Assembly: GCA_009926135.1 (NCBI GenBank)
Contig: RFPL01000004.1
Coordinates: 1-64,000 of the forward strand
Length of the DNA: 64,000 nt
Reading direction: 5' to 3'
DNA from: Sphingomonadaceae bacterium
GTDB taxonomy: Bacteria; Pseudomonadota; Alphaproteobacteria; Sphingomonadales; Sphingomonadaceae
The notes below the pieces were generated by a model, which saw only the letters and a program-made list of their open reading frames with translations, did not search any database and was not told the origin of the DNA. The translations under genes were made by a program, and so were the position numbers. Positions 15,513 to 24,409 of the stretch are shown here, in pieces; positions within the stretch are counted from its first letter, which is position 1, and the number at the start of each line of letters is the position of its first letter.

Positions 15513-15529
15513 TTGGCACGGCCCTTGCT
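15513..15529 (+). promoter_or_regulatory. Sigma-54 promoter of the sltF-flhA-fliA operon
   Basis: TTGGCACGGCCCTTGCT matches the sigma-54 consensus at all conserved bases. It starts just after the flgN stop and lies about 40 bases before the TTG start at 15568. The core from TGGCAC to TTGCT is identical to the flgB promoter at 13157-13173, including the non-conserved spacer. A GCTGAA/TTCAGC inverted repeat follows in the leader. Confidence 0.88.
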
Positions 15530-15567
15530 GAACAGTCCCCAGCACTTTTCAGCAGGGGAGGTTTGGC

Positions 15568-16392
15568 TTGGGCCAGGCCAGTAGCATAGCCACGACGCCC
15601 GCACCGCAGGTCGGAACGCGCCCGGAAGTCCAGGCCGCGATCGCTCGTGCCGCGCAGGCCACCGGCGTCGATTTTTCCTATCTCCTCGCCCAGGCGCGTC
15701 TGGAATCGAGCTTCGATCCCTCCGCCCGCGCGGGCACGTCGAGCGCGGCGGGGCTTTATCAGTTCACGCGCGGCACCTGGCTGCAGACCCTGGAAAAGCA
15801 CGGTGCGGCCCATGGGCTTGGCTGGGCTGATGCCGCGATCGACCAAGGCCGGATCGGCGACCCGGCGCTGCGTCAGCAGGTACTTGCGCTGCGGCACGAT
15901 CCCGATCTTTCCGCGCGGATGGCGGCCGAGCTGGCGCGCGACAACCGCACCGCCTTGCTGCCGGTGCTGGGGCGAGAGCCGGACGCCGCCGAACTCTATC
16001 TGGCGCATTTCCTGGGCGCGGGCGGGGCCGGGCAGTTCCTCGCCGCGCTGGCCGCCAATCCGTCGCAAAGCGCGGCGGCGCTGCTGCCGGAAGCAGCGGC
16101 AGCCAACCGCGCGATCTTCTATGATGCGGGCCAGCCGCGCTCGCTGGGCGGGGTCATGGGCCTGATGCGGGACAAGGTCGGCCAGGCGCTGGGCGCGGAC
16201 ACCGCGGCCACGCCGTGGCCCACTGCCGCACTGGTGGCCGAGCGCTGGCCGCCGAGCGCGCCAAATGCCACTGAAAGCCCGCGACCAGCCTTCTCGGCCA
16301 CGCTCGCCAGCACCTTTGCGCTGGGGCAGGATGGTGACGCCCCGGCCCATGTCCGCGCGGCCTATGGCAAGTTCCGGGCGTTCGGGCTGTGA
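15568..16392 (+). CDS. Flagellar lytic transglycosylase (SltF-like)
   Basis: The 274-aa protein has an SLT domain near the N terminus: Glu46 in LLAQARLESSFDPSA is the catalytic acid, followed by SSAAGLYQFTRGTWL. It would cut peptidoglycan so that the rod can pass. TTG at 15568 with GGGAGG upstream is the only start that keeps the domain complete. There is no obvious signal peptide, which fits export by the flagellar machine or another route. It complements the single-domain FlgJ. The stop overlaps flhA. Confidence 0.82.
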   Translation: MGQASSIATTPAPQVGTRPEVQAAIARAAQATGVDFSYLLAQARLESSFDPSARAGTSSAAGLYQFTRGTWLQTLEKHGAAHGLGWADAAIDQGRIGDPALRQQVLALRHDPDLSARMAAELARDNRTALLPVLGREPDAAELYLAHFLGAGGAGQFLAALAANPSQSAAALLPEAAAANRAIFYDAGQPRSLGGVMGLMRDKVGQALGADTAATPWPTAALVAERWPPSAPNATESPRPAFSATLASTFALGQDGDAPAHVRAAYGKFRAFGL

Positions 16393-18500
16393 TCCCACTC
16401 ACACGCCCGCGCCTTGCCACGGTGGCGCTGCCGATCGGCATCCTGACGCTGATCTGCCTGATGATCGTGCCGGTTCCGGCGCTGCTGCTGGACGTGTTCT
16501 TCGTGCTCAACATCGCGCTGTCGGTGGCTGTGCTGATGGCGGCGATGAATGCGCAGAAGCCGCTCGATTTCTCGTCGTTCCCATCGGTCCTGCTGTTCGC
16601 CACGCTGCTGCGGCTGTCGCTCAACGTCGCCTCGACCCGGGTCGTGCTGGTCCACGGGCACGAGGGTGAAGCGGCCGCCGGCCATGTGATCGAGGCTTTC
16701 GGCGCATTTCTGGTTGGCGGCAATTTCGCGGTCGGGCTGTTCGTCTTCCTGATCCTGGTCATCATCAACATGGTGGTGATCACCAAGGGCGCGGGCCGGG
16801 TCTCCGAAGTTTCGGCGCGCTTCACCCTTGATGCGCTGCCCGGCAAGCAGATGGCGATCGACGCTGACCTCGCCGCCGGAATCCTGACCGCCGATGAAGC
16901 CAAGGCCCGGCGCCGCGAAGTGGCGACCGAGGCGGATTTCTATGGCGCTATGGATGGCTCCAGCAAGTTCGTGAAGGGCGATGCGATTGCTGCGCTGCTG
17001 ATCCTGGCGGTCAACATCATTGCCGGCTTCTGCCTTGGGATGATCAGCCACGGGCTCTCTGCCGCGGAATCGGCGGAAGTCTATGTGACGCTGGCGGTGG
17101 GCGATGCGCTGGTCGCGCAGGTTCCCTCGCTGCTGCTCTCCATCGCCGCTGCGGTGATCGTGACGCGCGTGGCCGATGACCGCGACGGACAAGGCCATGA
17201 TCTGTCGGGCCAGATGGGCGGCCAGCTGGCCAGCCCGCGCACCTGGCTGCCGGTGGCGGTGATCCTGGGGGCCATGGGCCTGATCCCGGCGATGCCGCAG
17301 ACGATCTTCCTGCCCGCCGCGATCGCGGCGCTGGCGCTGTGGCGCACGCTTTCCCGCCGGGCTGCGTTTGCAGCCGTGCCGCGGGTGCCGGTTGTCGAAG
17401 CCCCCGATCCGGCGCGGATCGCGTTGAGCGATGTCTCCGACCAGACACTTGTCACGATCGAGCTTGGCTACGGCGTGGTTCACCTGGTCGATGAGGCCCG
17501 CGGCGCGCCGCTGGTCGGTCGGATCACCGGCGTGCGCAAGCAGCTCAGCCAGGCTTTCGGATTTGTCGTGCCGCAGTTCCGCGTGCGCGACAGTCTTGAC
17601 CTCGCCCCGCAGGACTACCGGATCCTGCTCGGCGGGGTGCCGCTGGGCGGCGCTTCGGTCAGGCCCGACAAGATCCTAGCGATTGACGTGGGCGATGTGC
17701 GCGAAGGCCATGTGCTGGGCGGGGAGGAAACCCGCGACCCCAGCTTTGGCTGTCCGGCGCGGTGGATCGATCCCGCCCAGCGCGACCTGGCGATTGCCGA
17801 GGGCTTCCTGACGGTCGACGCCAGCACGGTCATCGCCACGCAGCTGAACCAGTTGCTGAGTGAACGGCCTGGTGAACTGCTGGGGCCAGACCAGGTCCGC
17901 GCCATCCTTGATGCGGTGAAGGAACACAACGCCGGGCTGGTCGAGGCGATTCATCCGCAGCCGCTGACCCTTGCGGCGCTGACCCGCGTGCTGCGCGCGC
18001 TGCTGGAAGACGGCATTCCGATTGGCCACCCGCTGCCGATCCTCGCCAGCCTGGCCGATGCGGTCCAGGTGGCCGCCGATCACGACCGGCTGGTCGAACT
18101 GGTCCGCGCCGATCTGGGCAGCCTGATTGTCGGGCGGATCTGCGCACCGGGTGAGCGCCTGCCAGTGCTGACGCTAGATGCCCAGCTTGAGGCGGCAATT
18201 GTCCAGGGGCTGAGCGATCCCGCCACGGGCCAGCCGCTGATCGAGCCAGACCTGGCCCGCAACATCGGTGAACACGTCGCGGCCCTGGTGGCCGAGCGCG
18301 GGGCTTCCGCACCGCCGCTGGCGCTGGTGGTCCAGCCGCGCGCGCGCCGGGCGCTGGCCGGACTGCTCAAGCTGCGAGCGCCCTCGTGCCTCGTCATTTC
18401 CATCGCCGAATTGCCGGCCAGCCAGCCGATCGAAGTGATCGCGGTGATTGGCGGCCCGGCAACGCCCGCGCTTCCCGAACCGGAGATTCTTGCCGCATGA
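16389..18500 (+). CDS. flhA: Flagellar export gate protein FlhA
   Basis: The 703-aa protein has about eight membrane segments in residues 1-330, including the highly conserved LRLSLNVASTRVVL and the FHIPEP-like region (AGRVSEVSARFTLDALPGKQMAIDADL), then a large cytoplasmic domain. FlhA is the export-gate component that receives chaperone-cargo complexes. GTG start overlaps the preceding TGA. Length is normal (about 690-700). Confidence 0.97.
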   Translation: MIPLTRPRLATVALPIGILTLICLMIVPVPALLLDVFFVLNIALSVAVLMAAMNAQKPLDFSSFPSVLLFATLLRLSLNVASTRVVLVHGHEGEAAAGHVIEAFGAFLVGGNFAVGLFVFLILVIINMVVITKGAGRVSEVSARFTLDALPGKQMAIDADLAAGILTADEAKARRREVATEADFYGAMDGSSKFVKGDAIAALLILAVNIIAGFCLGMISHGLSAAESAEVYVTLAVGDALVAQVPSLLLSIAAAVIVTRVADDRDGQGHDLSGQMGGQLASPRTWLPVAVILGAMGLIPAMPQTIFLPAAIAALALWRTLSRRAAFAAVPRVPVVEAPDPARIALSDVSDQTLVTIELGYGVVHLVDEARGAPLVGRITGVRKQLSQAFGFVVPQFRVRDSLDLAPQDYRILLGGVPLGGASVRPDKILAIDVGDVREGHVLGGEETRDPSFGCPARWIDPAQRDLAIAEGFLTVDASTVIATQLNQLLSERPGELLGPDQVRAILDAVKEHNAGLVEAIHPQPLTLAALTRVLRALLEDGIPIGHPLPILASLADAVQVAADHDRLVELVRADLGSLIVGRICAPGERLPVLTLDAQLEAAIVQGLSDPATGQPLIEPDLARNIGEHVAALVAERGASAPPLALVVQPRARRALAGLLKLRAPSCLVISIAELPASQPIEVIAVIGGPATPALPEPEILAA

Positions 18501-19228
18501 TCCAGGATCACAACAGCCTTAAGGCAGCAGGTGCATATCGCTGCACCACCACTGAGCGGGTCCGCCGCTTCATGCCGATGGTCCGCCGTCTTGCCTGGCA
18601 TGTCCATGGTTCCGGCCGGGCCGGGATCGAGCTGGACGATCTGATCCAGGCCGGCCTGGTCGCCCTGACCGAAGCGGCCCAGCGCCACGCGGGGCCGGGC
18701 GAGGACGGCTTTGCCGCCTATGCCAAGATCCGTGTGCGCGGGGCGATGGTCGACCTGATCCGCCGTGCCGTGCCGATCTCGCGCGGGGGGATCGAGCGGC
18801 GGCGGCAACTTGCGGCACAGGAGCAGGTGCTGCGCGGGCAACTGGGGCGCGATCCAACCGCGGCGGAACTGGCCGAAGGGCTTGGGGTCAGCGCCGATGA
18901 GCTGGCCGAACTGCGCGGGAGCAGCGAACCCTTGCGGTTCGAGCCGATCGACGCCGTCTATTCCGATCACGACCCGGCCTTTGCCGACGAGCGGCCCGAC
19001 AGTCACGACATCCTTGAATCGCAGGAGCTGCGCCAGGCGCTGGCAGGTGCGGTAGCGAACCTGCCGGAGCGGCTGCAGCTGGTGATGCAGCTCTACTTCG
19101 TCGAGGAACTGAACCTGGCGGAAATCGCTGCAACGCTGGATGTTTCGGTGCCGCGGGTACACCAGCTCAAGGCCCAGGCACTGGACCGGCTAAGGACTGC
19201 GCTGGGGGATCAGGTGGATATTGTCTAG
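18497..19228 (+). CDS. fliA: Flagellar sigma factor FliA (sigma-28)
   Basis: From the ATG at 18497 (overlapping the flhA stop) the protein is 243 aa. Sigma region 2 covers about 20-90 (IELDDLIQAGLVALTEAAQR, FAAYAKIRVRGAMVDLIR), region 3 about 95-145 and region 4 about 185-238 (NLAEIAATLDVSVPRVHQLKAQAL). It directs late flagellar genes and is held by FlgM. It is the last gene of the second sigma-54-driven flagellar operon. Confidence 0.94.
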   Translation: MIQDHNSLKAAGAYRCTTTERVRRFMPMVRRLAWHVHGSGRAGIELDDLIQAGLVALTEAAQRHAGPGEDGFAAYAKIRVRGAMVDLIRRAVPISRGGIERRRQLAAQEQVLRGQLGRDPTAAELAEGLGVSADELAELRGSSEPLRFEPIDAVYSDHDPAFADERPDSHDILESQELRQALAGAVANLPERLQLVMQLYFVEELNLAEIAATLDVSVPRVHQLKAQALDRLRTALGDQVDIV

Positions 19229-19264
19229 CTTGCGCCGGGCGAACGCGTGCTGCACTATGTCCGC

Positions 19265-19963
19265 ATGTCCGCTTGTGAAACCTGCGTTGTCCGCAACCGA
19301 GCCATCTGCGCCTCGCTCGACAATAGCGAGCTGGAACTGCTTAACACGATCGGCCGGCGCCGGATGCTTGCTCCGGGCGAATCGCTGATCTGGGAGGGTG
19401 AGGATTCGGTCCTCGTCGCCAATGTGATCGACGGCGTGCTCAAACTCTCCACCGGGACCGAGGACGGGCGTGAGCAGATTGTCGGCGTGGTCTATCCCTC
19501 TGATTTTATTGGTCGGCCGTTTGGGTCGACCAGCGGCCACGGGGTGACCGCGCTGACCGAGGCGAAGGTCTGCGTGTTCAGCCGCCGCGATTTCGATGCC
19601 TTTGCGCGCGAACATCCGGCGCTGGAGCACAAGCTGTTGCAGCGCACGCTGGGCGAGCTTGACCGGACCCGCCGCTGGATGCTGCTGCTGGGCCGCAAAT
19701 CAGCCGGAGAGCGGTTGGCCAGTTTCGTCATCGAAATGTCTGAACGGCTGGTGGAGCAGGGCTGCGAGGGCAGCCACGACCAGCCATTGAAGCGCTTTAC
19801 CTTGCCGTTTTCGCGGCAGCAGGTGGCCGACGTGCTGGGGCTGACGATCGAAACCGTCAGCCGCCAGTTCACGCGCCTCAAGTCCGAAGGGCTGATCGAC
19901 CTGCCCTCGCGGCGCGAGGTTGAGATCCTCGACCGCGCAGGGTTGGTCGCCGAAGCCGGTTAG
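19265..19963 (+). CDS. fnrL: Fnr/FixK-type oxygen-sensing regulator
   Basis: From the ATG at 19265 the protein is 232 aa (a GTG at 19247 would add 6). It has Cys4, Cys7 and Cys15 near the N terminus and Cys103 (AKVCVFSRR) later, the ligand set for an oxygen-sensing 4Fe-4S cluster in Fnr. The C-terminal helix-turn-helix (QQVADVLGLTIETVSRQFTRL) carries E-T-V-S-R as in Fnr, which reads TTGAT half-sites. It would activate the cco operon nearby under low oxygen. It follows fliA by 36 bases. Confidence 0.9.
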   Translation: MSACETCVVRNRAICASLDNSELELLNTIGRRRMLAPGESLIWEGEDSVLVANVIDGVLKLSTGTEDGREQIVGVVYPSDFIGRPFGSTSGHGVTALTEAKVCVFSRRDFDAFAREHPALEHKLLQRTLGELDRTRRWMLLLGRKSAGERLASFVIEMSERLVEQGCEGSHDQPLKRFTLPFSRQQVADVLGLTIETVSRQFTRLKSEGLIDLPSRREVEILDRAGLVAEAG

Positions 19964-20637
19964 AAGCGGTAAGCGACGCCGCCGCTCACTACCCACGGAT
20001 CAAGCTTGTGCTTGGTGGTCAGCACTTCCGCACCGGCCGCGTTGAACACGTGCAGGCGGGTATTCATGAAGTATTTCTTGGCATCGAGGCTGACGCCGAA
20101 GCCGTTCTCGCCCAACGGAATGTCGACCCCGGCCTGAAGCGCGAGGCCGAACTGGTTGTCGAGCTTCACGCTGCGGCCACCCAGCGCCTGGGTGGTCGCC
20201 GCCGGCTTCTCGTCGATGTAGAAGAACACCGAGGGGCCGACGCCGATGTAGGGCTTAATCGGTCCGGCATTCACGTGATACTTCAGCGTGACCGTGGCGG
20301 GCAGGATCAGCACGTGATCGAGGATCGTCGCCCCGGCGATCGCGCCTTCACCGCCGACGCGGTGCTGGGTCAGGCAGCAGATCGTTTCGATCGAGACGTT
20401 GTCCGAAGCGAAATATTCCACCGCCAAGGTCGGCACGACATTGTCGTTGGCGCTGGTCTGGCTGCCGGCGGGCAAGCCAATCGTGTTGTTTTCAAGCGCT
20501 TCGATCTTGCCGTCCGGCAGGACGCCAGTGGCGAGCAGCTTGACCTGGATCTTGCCTTCGGTGCTGCCGGCATAAGCGGGGCTTGCCGCCAGAATTGCGC
20601 AGGCGCCCAGCAGGGCGGAGACAGTCAGTTTCTTCAT
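19960..20637 (-). CDS. ompW: OmpW family outer-membrane protein
   Basis: The 225-aa protein has a signal peptide (1-23, ending SPAYA) and an eight-strand barrel sequence ending in the C-terminal Phe (GGVAYRF). The PIKPYIGVGPSVFFYID and GFGVSLDAKKYFM segments match OmpW. OmpW is often induced by oxygen limitation in proteobacteria. Its stop overlaps the fnrL stop by 4 bases and its start is divergent from ccoN with Fnr-like boxes between. Confidence 0.88.
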   Translation of the reverse strand: MKKLTVSALLGACAILAASPAYAGSTEGKIQVKLLATGVLPDGKIEALENNTIGLPAGSQTSANDNVVPTLAVEYFASDNVSIETICCLTQHRVGGEGAIAGATILDHVLILPATVTLKYHVNAGPIKPYIGVGPSVFFYIDEKPAATTQALGGRSVKLDNQFGLALQAGVDIPLGENGFGVSLDAKKYFMNTRLHVFNAAGAEVLTTKHKLDPWVVSGGVAYRF

Positions 20638-20725
20638 AATCCCTCATCCGGCGCCGTAGAGCTGCCCTGTGCAGCCAGGTTGTTACGGCGCAGGGGGCAA
20701 ATGCGACCGGCGCTGGGTCGGAACA

Positions 20726-20739
20726 TTGATCCTGCGCAA
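20726..20739. promoter_or_regulatory. Imperfect Fnr box between ompW and ccoN
   Basis: TTGATCCTGCGCAA matches TTGAT-N4-ATCAA at 8 of 10 positions. It lies 89 bases upstream of the ompW ATG and could serve ompW, while the better box at 20783 serves ccoN. Confidence 0.4.
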
Positions 20740-20782
20740 TTTTTGTAAGGAGTTCTGCCATTTTCGCACCGGGACCTGAAAT

Positions 20783-20796
20783 TTGATCCCGGTCAA
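20783..20796. promoter_or_regulatory. Fnr box upstream of the cco operon
   Basis: TTGATCCCGGTCAA matches the Fnr/FixK consensus TTGAT-N4-ATCAA at 9 of 10 positions. Its centre lies about 70 bases before the ccoN ATG, suitable for a class II site with a short leader. The likely binder is the Fnr-type protein encoded at 19265-19963. Confidence 0.75.
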
Positions 20797-20859
20797 TGCT
20801 GCGCTGCAAAATTGCGGCCACGGCCATTGTCATCTGACATTTCCAGAGAGGGAAGGCTC

Positions 20860-22518
20860 ATGGAATCCGTAGTCTCGCGCAGCGGCTGGTGGCTTGCTGC
20901 CCTGTTTGCTTCAATTTTCGCCATGGCGGCCGCAGTCGACTGGGGCTTTGCCGTGCATATGGGCATCTTTGCCCTGGCAGCACTTATCGGCCTGGTCGTT
21001 TCGCTGCGCACCACCGACTTCCAGGCCGCAGCCCGCGGCCTGCTGAAGGTGCCGCAGGACGAGGGCCGTTATGATGATGACCTGATCCGCTATGGCATGA
21101 TCGCCACGGTGTTCTGGGGCATGGCCGGGTTCCTGGTGGGCCTGATCATTGCTCTGCAGCTGGGCTTCCCGGCGCTCAACCTGGGGCTGGAATGGACCAG
21201 CTTTGGCCGCCTGCGCCCGCTGCATACCTCGGCGGTGATCTTTGCTTTCGGAGGCAGCGCGCTGATTTCGACGTCATTCTACGTCGTGCAGCGCACCTGC
21301 CGGGCGAGGCTGGCCTTCCCTGGCCTCGCCCGTTTCGTATTCTGGGGCTACCAGCTGTTCATCGTGCTGGCCGCTACCGGCTATCTGATGGGGATCACCC
21401 AGGGCAAGGAATATGCCGAGCCTGAATGGTACGTCGACCTGTGGCTGACCATCGTCTGGGTCGCCTATCTGGCAGTCTTCGTCGGCACGATCGTCAAGCG
21501 GACCGAGCCGCACATCTACGTTGCCAACTGGTTCTACCTGTCGTTCATCCTGACCGTGGCGATGCTCCACCTGGTCAACAACGCCAACGTTCCGGTCAGC
21601 CTGTTCGGATCGAAGAGCTACCCGCTGTGGTCGGGCGTGCAGGGCGCGCTGGTGCAGTGGTGGTACGGCCACAACGCCGTGGGCTTCTTCCTGACCGCCG
21701 GCTTCCTGGCGATGATGTACTACTTCGTGCCCAAGCAGGCGCAGCGCCCGGTCTACAGCTATCGCCTGTCGATCCTGCACTTCTGGTCGCTGATCTTCCT
21801 CTACATCTGGGCGGGCCCGCACCACTTGCACTATACCGCGCTGCCCGACTGGGCGCAGACGCTGGGCATGGTCTTCTCGGTCATGCTGTGGATGCCGAGC
21901 TGGGGCGGGATGATCAACGGCCTGATGACGTTGAACGGCGCCTGGGACAAGGTCCGCACCGATCCGATCATCCGCATGATGGTGCTGGCGCTCGCCTTCT
22001 ACGGCATGAGCACCTTCGAAGGCCCGATGATGAGCGTGAAGAGCGTCAATTCGCTCTCGCACTATACTGACTGGACCATCGGGCACGTCCACTCCGGCGC
22101 GCTGGGCTGGAACGGCATGATCACCTTCGCCTGCGTCTATTACCTAGTGCCGCGCCTGTGGGGCCGTGAACGGCTCTATTCGCTGCGGATGGTGAACTGG
22201 CACTTCTGGCTCGCCACGCTGGGGATCGTTTTCTACGCCTCCTCGATGTGGGTTGCAGGGATCACCCAGGGCCTGATGTGGCGTGAGTACGGGGCCGATG
22301 GCTACCTGGTGAACTCCTTCGCCGAAACGGTCGCCGCGCTGCACCCGATGTACCTGCTGCGCGCCTTTGGCGGGGGCATGTTCCTGGTCGGGGCCGGCAT
22401 CATGACCTTCAACGTCTGGATGACCATCCTGGGCAAGCTGCGTGACGAAGCGCCGCTTTACCACCCGGTCCATAATGCGGATGCCGACCATCCGCTGACC
22501 GCCGTTCCGGCCGAATAA
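20860..22518 (+). CDS. ccoN: cbb3 cytochrome oxidase subunit I CcoN
   Basis: From the ATG at 20860 (GAGGGAAGG before it) the protein is 552 aa with about 12 membrane segments. Haem and copper ligand regions are visible: [41 protein letters not shown] and [12 protein letters not shown]. It is the catalytic subunit that reduces oxygen with high affinity. It begins the operon ccoNOQP-GHIS-X-hemN. Confidence 0.97.
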   Translation: MESVVSRSGWWLAALFASIFAMAAAVDWGFAVHMGIFALAALIGLVVSLRTTDFQAAARGLLKVPQDEGRYDDDLIRYGMIATVFWGMAGFLVGLIIALQLGFPALNLGLEWTSFGRLRPLHTSAVIFAFGGSALISTSFYVVQRTCRARLAFPGLARFVFWGYQLFIVLAATGYLMGITQGKEYAEPEWYVDLWLTIVWVAYLAVFVGTIVKRTEPHIYVANWFYLSFILTVAMLHLVNNANVPVSLFGSKSYPLWSGVQGALVQWWYGHNAVGFFLTAGFLAMMYYFVPKQAQRPVYSYRLSILHFWSLIFLYIWAGPHHLHYTALPDWAQTLGMVFSVMLWMPSWGGMINGLMTLNGAWDKVRTDPIIRMMVLALAFYGMSTFEGPMMSVKSVNSLSHYTDWTIGHVHSGALGWNGMITFACVYYLVPRLWGRERLYSLRMVNWHFWLATLGIVFYASSMWVAGITQGLMWREYGADGYLVNSFAETVAALHPMYLLRAFGGGMFLVGAGIMTFNVWMTILGKLRDEAPLYHPVHNADADHPLTAVPAE

Positions 22519-22531
22519 GGGGGCCACGACA

Positions 22532-23308
22532 ATGACTGCACAAGCACCCGAAGCTGCCCCCAAGGAAGACTGGCGGCGCCACAAGAAGATGGAGCGCAAC
22601 GTCGCGCTGTTCGGCCTCGCTGCCTTCGCGGCGGTGACGATCGGCGGGATCGTGGAAATCGCGCCGCTGTTCTGGATCGACAACACGATCGAGAAGGTGG
22701 ACGGTATGCGCCCCTACACCCCGCTCGAACAGGCCGGGCGCGACATCTATGTCCGCGAGGGCTGCTATGTCTGCCACAGCCAGATGATCCGCCCGTTCCG
22801 CGACGAGGTCGAGCGCTATGGTCACTACAGCCTGGCGGCGGAATCGATGTACGACCGGCCGTTCCAGTGGGGCTCCAAGCGCACCGGGCCGGACCTGGCA
22901 CGCGTGGGCGGGCGCTATTCTGATGAATGGCACGTCCAGCACCTCAAGGATCCGCGCGCGGTGGTGCCGGAATCGGTCATGCCGACCTATGCCTTCCTGG
23001 CAAACCGCGAGCTGGATGCCGGCGATGCCAGCGCCACGCTGACCGCGCTTTACCGGGCCGGCACGCCCTATACCAAAGACCAGATCGCCAAGGCCAACGA
23101 GGATCTGAAGCTGCAAGGCGATCCGATGGGCGACACGGCCGATCTCAACAAGCGTTATCCCAAGGCGCAGGTCCGCGACTTTGATGGCCAGCCCGACAAG
23201 CTGACCGAAATGGACGCGCTGGTGGCCTACCTGCAGATGCTGGGCACGCTGGTCGATGTGAACGCTGCCGCCGCGCAGGAGGATCTGGCCAAGGAGAAGG
23301 GCCGGTGA
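22532..23308 (+). CDS. ccoO: cbb3 oxidase mono-haem cytochrome c subunit CcoO
   Basis: The 258-aa protein has one N-terminal membrane anchor (about 24-45) and a CxxCH haem site at Cys78-Cys81-His82 (EGCYVCHSQ). It passes electrons from CcoP to CcoN. It starts 13 bases after ccoN and its stop overlaps ccoQ. Confidence 0.96.
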   Translation: MTAQAPEAAPKEDWRRHKKMERNVALFGLAAFAAVTIGGIVEIAPLFWIDNTIEKVDGMRPYTPLEQAGRDIYVREGCYVCHSQMIRPFRDEVERYGHYSLAAESMYDRPFQWGSKRTGPDLARVGGRYSDEWHVQHLKDPRAVVPESVMPTYAFLANRELDAGDASATLTALYRAGTPYTKDQIAKANEDLKLQGDPMGDTADLNKRYPKAQVRDFDGQPDKLTEMDALVAYLQMLGTLVDVNAAAAQEDLAKEKGR

Positions 23309-23478
23309 GCACGCATTCAACCTACGACATGCTGCGGCACTTTGCCGATAGCTGGGGTCTGCTGGCCATGCTGCTGACCTTCCTCGTGCTCGTGCTGTGG
23401 CCGTTCCGGCCGGGTGCCCGCTCCGCCAACGAGGCGGCAAAGACCATGATCTTCAAGGACGACGACGATGGCGAATAA
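23305..23478 (+). CDS. ccoQ: cbb3 oxidase small subunit CcoQ
   Basis: This 57-aa frame starts with a GTG that overlaps the ccoO stop and ends inside the start of ccoP (11-base overlap). It has one membrane segment ([19 protein letters not shown]) and a short polar tail ending KDDDDGE. Size, position between ccoO and ccoP and topology fit CcoQ, which stabilises the oxidase. Confidence 0.88.
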   Translation: MSTHSTYDMLRHFADSWGLLAMLLTFLVLVLWPFRPGARSANEAAKTMIFKDDDDGE

Positions 23479-24409
23479 GCGCATCGATGAAGCAACCGGT
23501 GTCGAAACCGTAGGCCATAGCTGGGACGGGATCGAGGAACTCAACAACCCGCTGCCGCGCTGGTGGCTGTGGACGCTTTATGCGTCGATCGTGTTCGCGA
23601 TCGGCTATGTGATCGTCTATCCGGCGATCCCCTTGGCCAACAAGGGCACCGAAGGGCTGTGGGGCTGGACCAGCCGCGGGCAGCTGGCCGACGAGATGAA
23701 GGCCGAGGATCAGCGCCGCGCGGGAACCCTGGCCGCACTCGCCGCGACCCCGATCGAACAACTGGCCAGCAAGCCAGACCTGATGCGCGCCGCGATCGAG
23801 GGTGGCCGCGCCGCCTTCCGCGTCAACTGTGTGCAGTGCCATGGTTCGGGTGCGGCCGGCTCGGTCGGTTATCCTAACCTGCGCGACGATGACTGGCTGT
23901 GGGGCGGCAATATCAAGGACATCGAGACCACCTTGATCAACGGCATCCGCCAGCCGGGCAATGACGCGACGCGCCAGAGCCTGATGCCCAATTTCGGTAA
24001 GGACGGGATCCTGCCGCCGGCTGACATCGCGGCGGTGACCGATCATGTCCTGTCGCTGACCGGCAAGAGCACGGCCAATGCCAAGGGCAGCGAACTGTTC
24101 GCCGCCAACTGCGCGGTCTGCCACGGCGCTGATGCCAAGGGCGGGCGTCAGGTCGGCGCGCCGAACCTGGCCGATGCGATCTGGCTCTATGGCGGCAAGC
24201 GCGAACAGGTTTCGGGCAGCATCCACCAGGCCCATGCCGGGGTTATGCCCGCCTGGGGCGGCAAGCTTGATCCGGTAACGATCAAGATGCTGGCAGCCTA
24301 TGTCCACTCGCTGGGGGGCGGTGAGGATTTCGTGGCGGCACCGGCGGCAACGCCGGCTGCCGCGGCGCCCGCAACTCCTGCGACAGGGGAGACCAATGCT
24401 CAGCCCTGA
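23468..24409 (+). CDS. ccoP: cbb3 oxidase di-haem cytochrome c subunit CcoP
   Basis: The 313-aa protein has an N-terminal anchor (about 32-52) and two CxxCH motifs, Cys121-Cys124-His125 (NCVQCHG) and Cys215-Cys218-His219 (NCAVCHG), in two cytochrome c domains. An Ala/Pro-rich tail follows. It is the entry point of electrons into the oxidase. Confidence 0.96.
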   Translation: MANKRIDEATGVETVGHSWDGIEELNNPLPRWWLWTLYASIVFAIGYVIVYPAIPLANKGTEGLWGWTSRGQLADEMKAEDQRRAGTLAALAATPIEQLASKPDLMRAAIEGGRAAFRVNCVQCHGSGAAGSVGYPNLRDDDWLWGGNIKDIETTLINGIRQPGNDATRQSLMPNFGKDGILPPADIAAVTDHVLSLTGKSTANAKGSELFAANCAVCHGADAKGGRQVGAPNLADAIWLYGGKREQVSGSIHQAHAGVMPAWGGKLDPVTIKMLAAYVHSLGGGEDFVAAPAATPAAAAPATPATGETNAQP

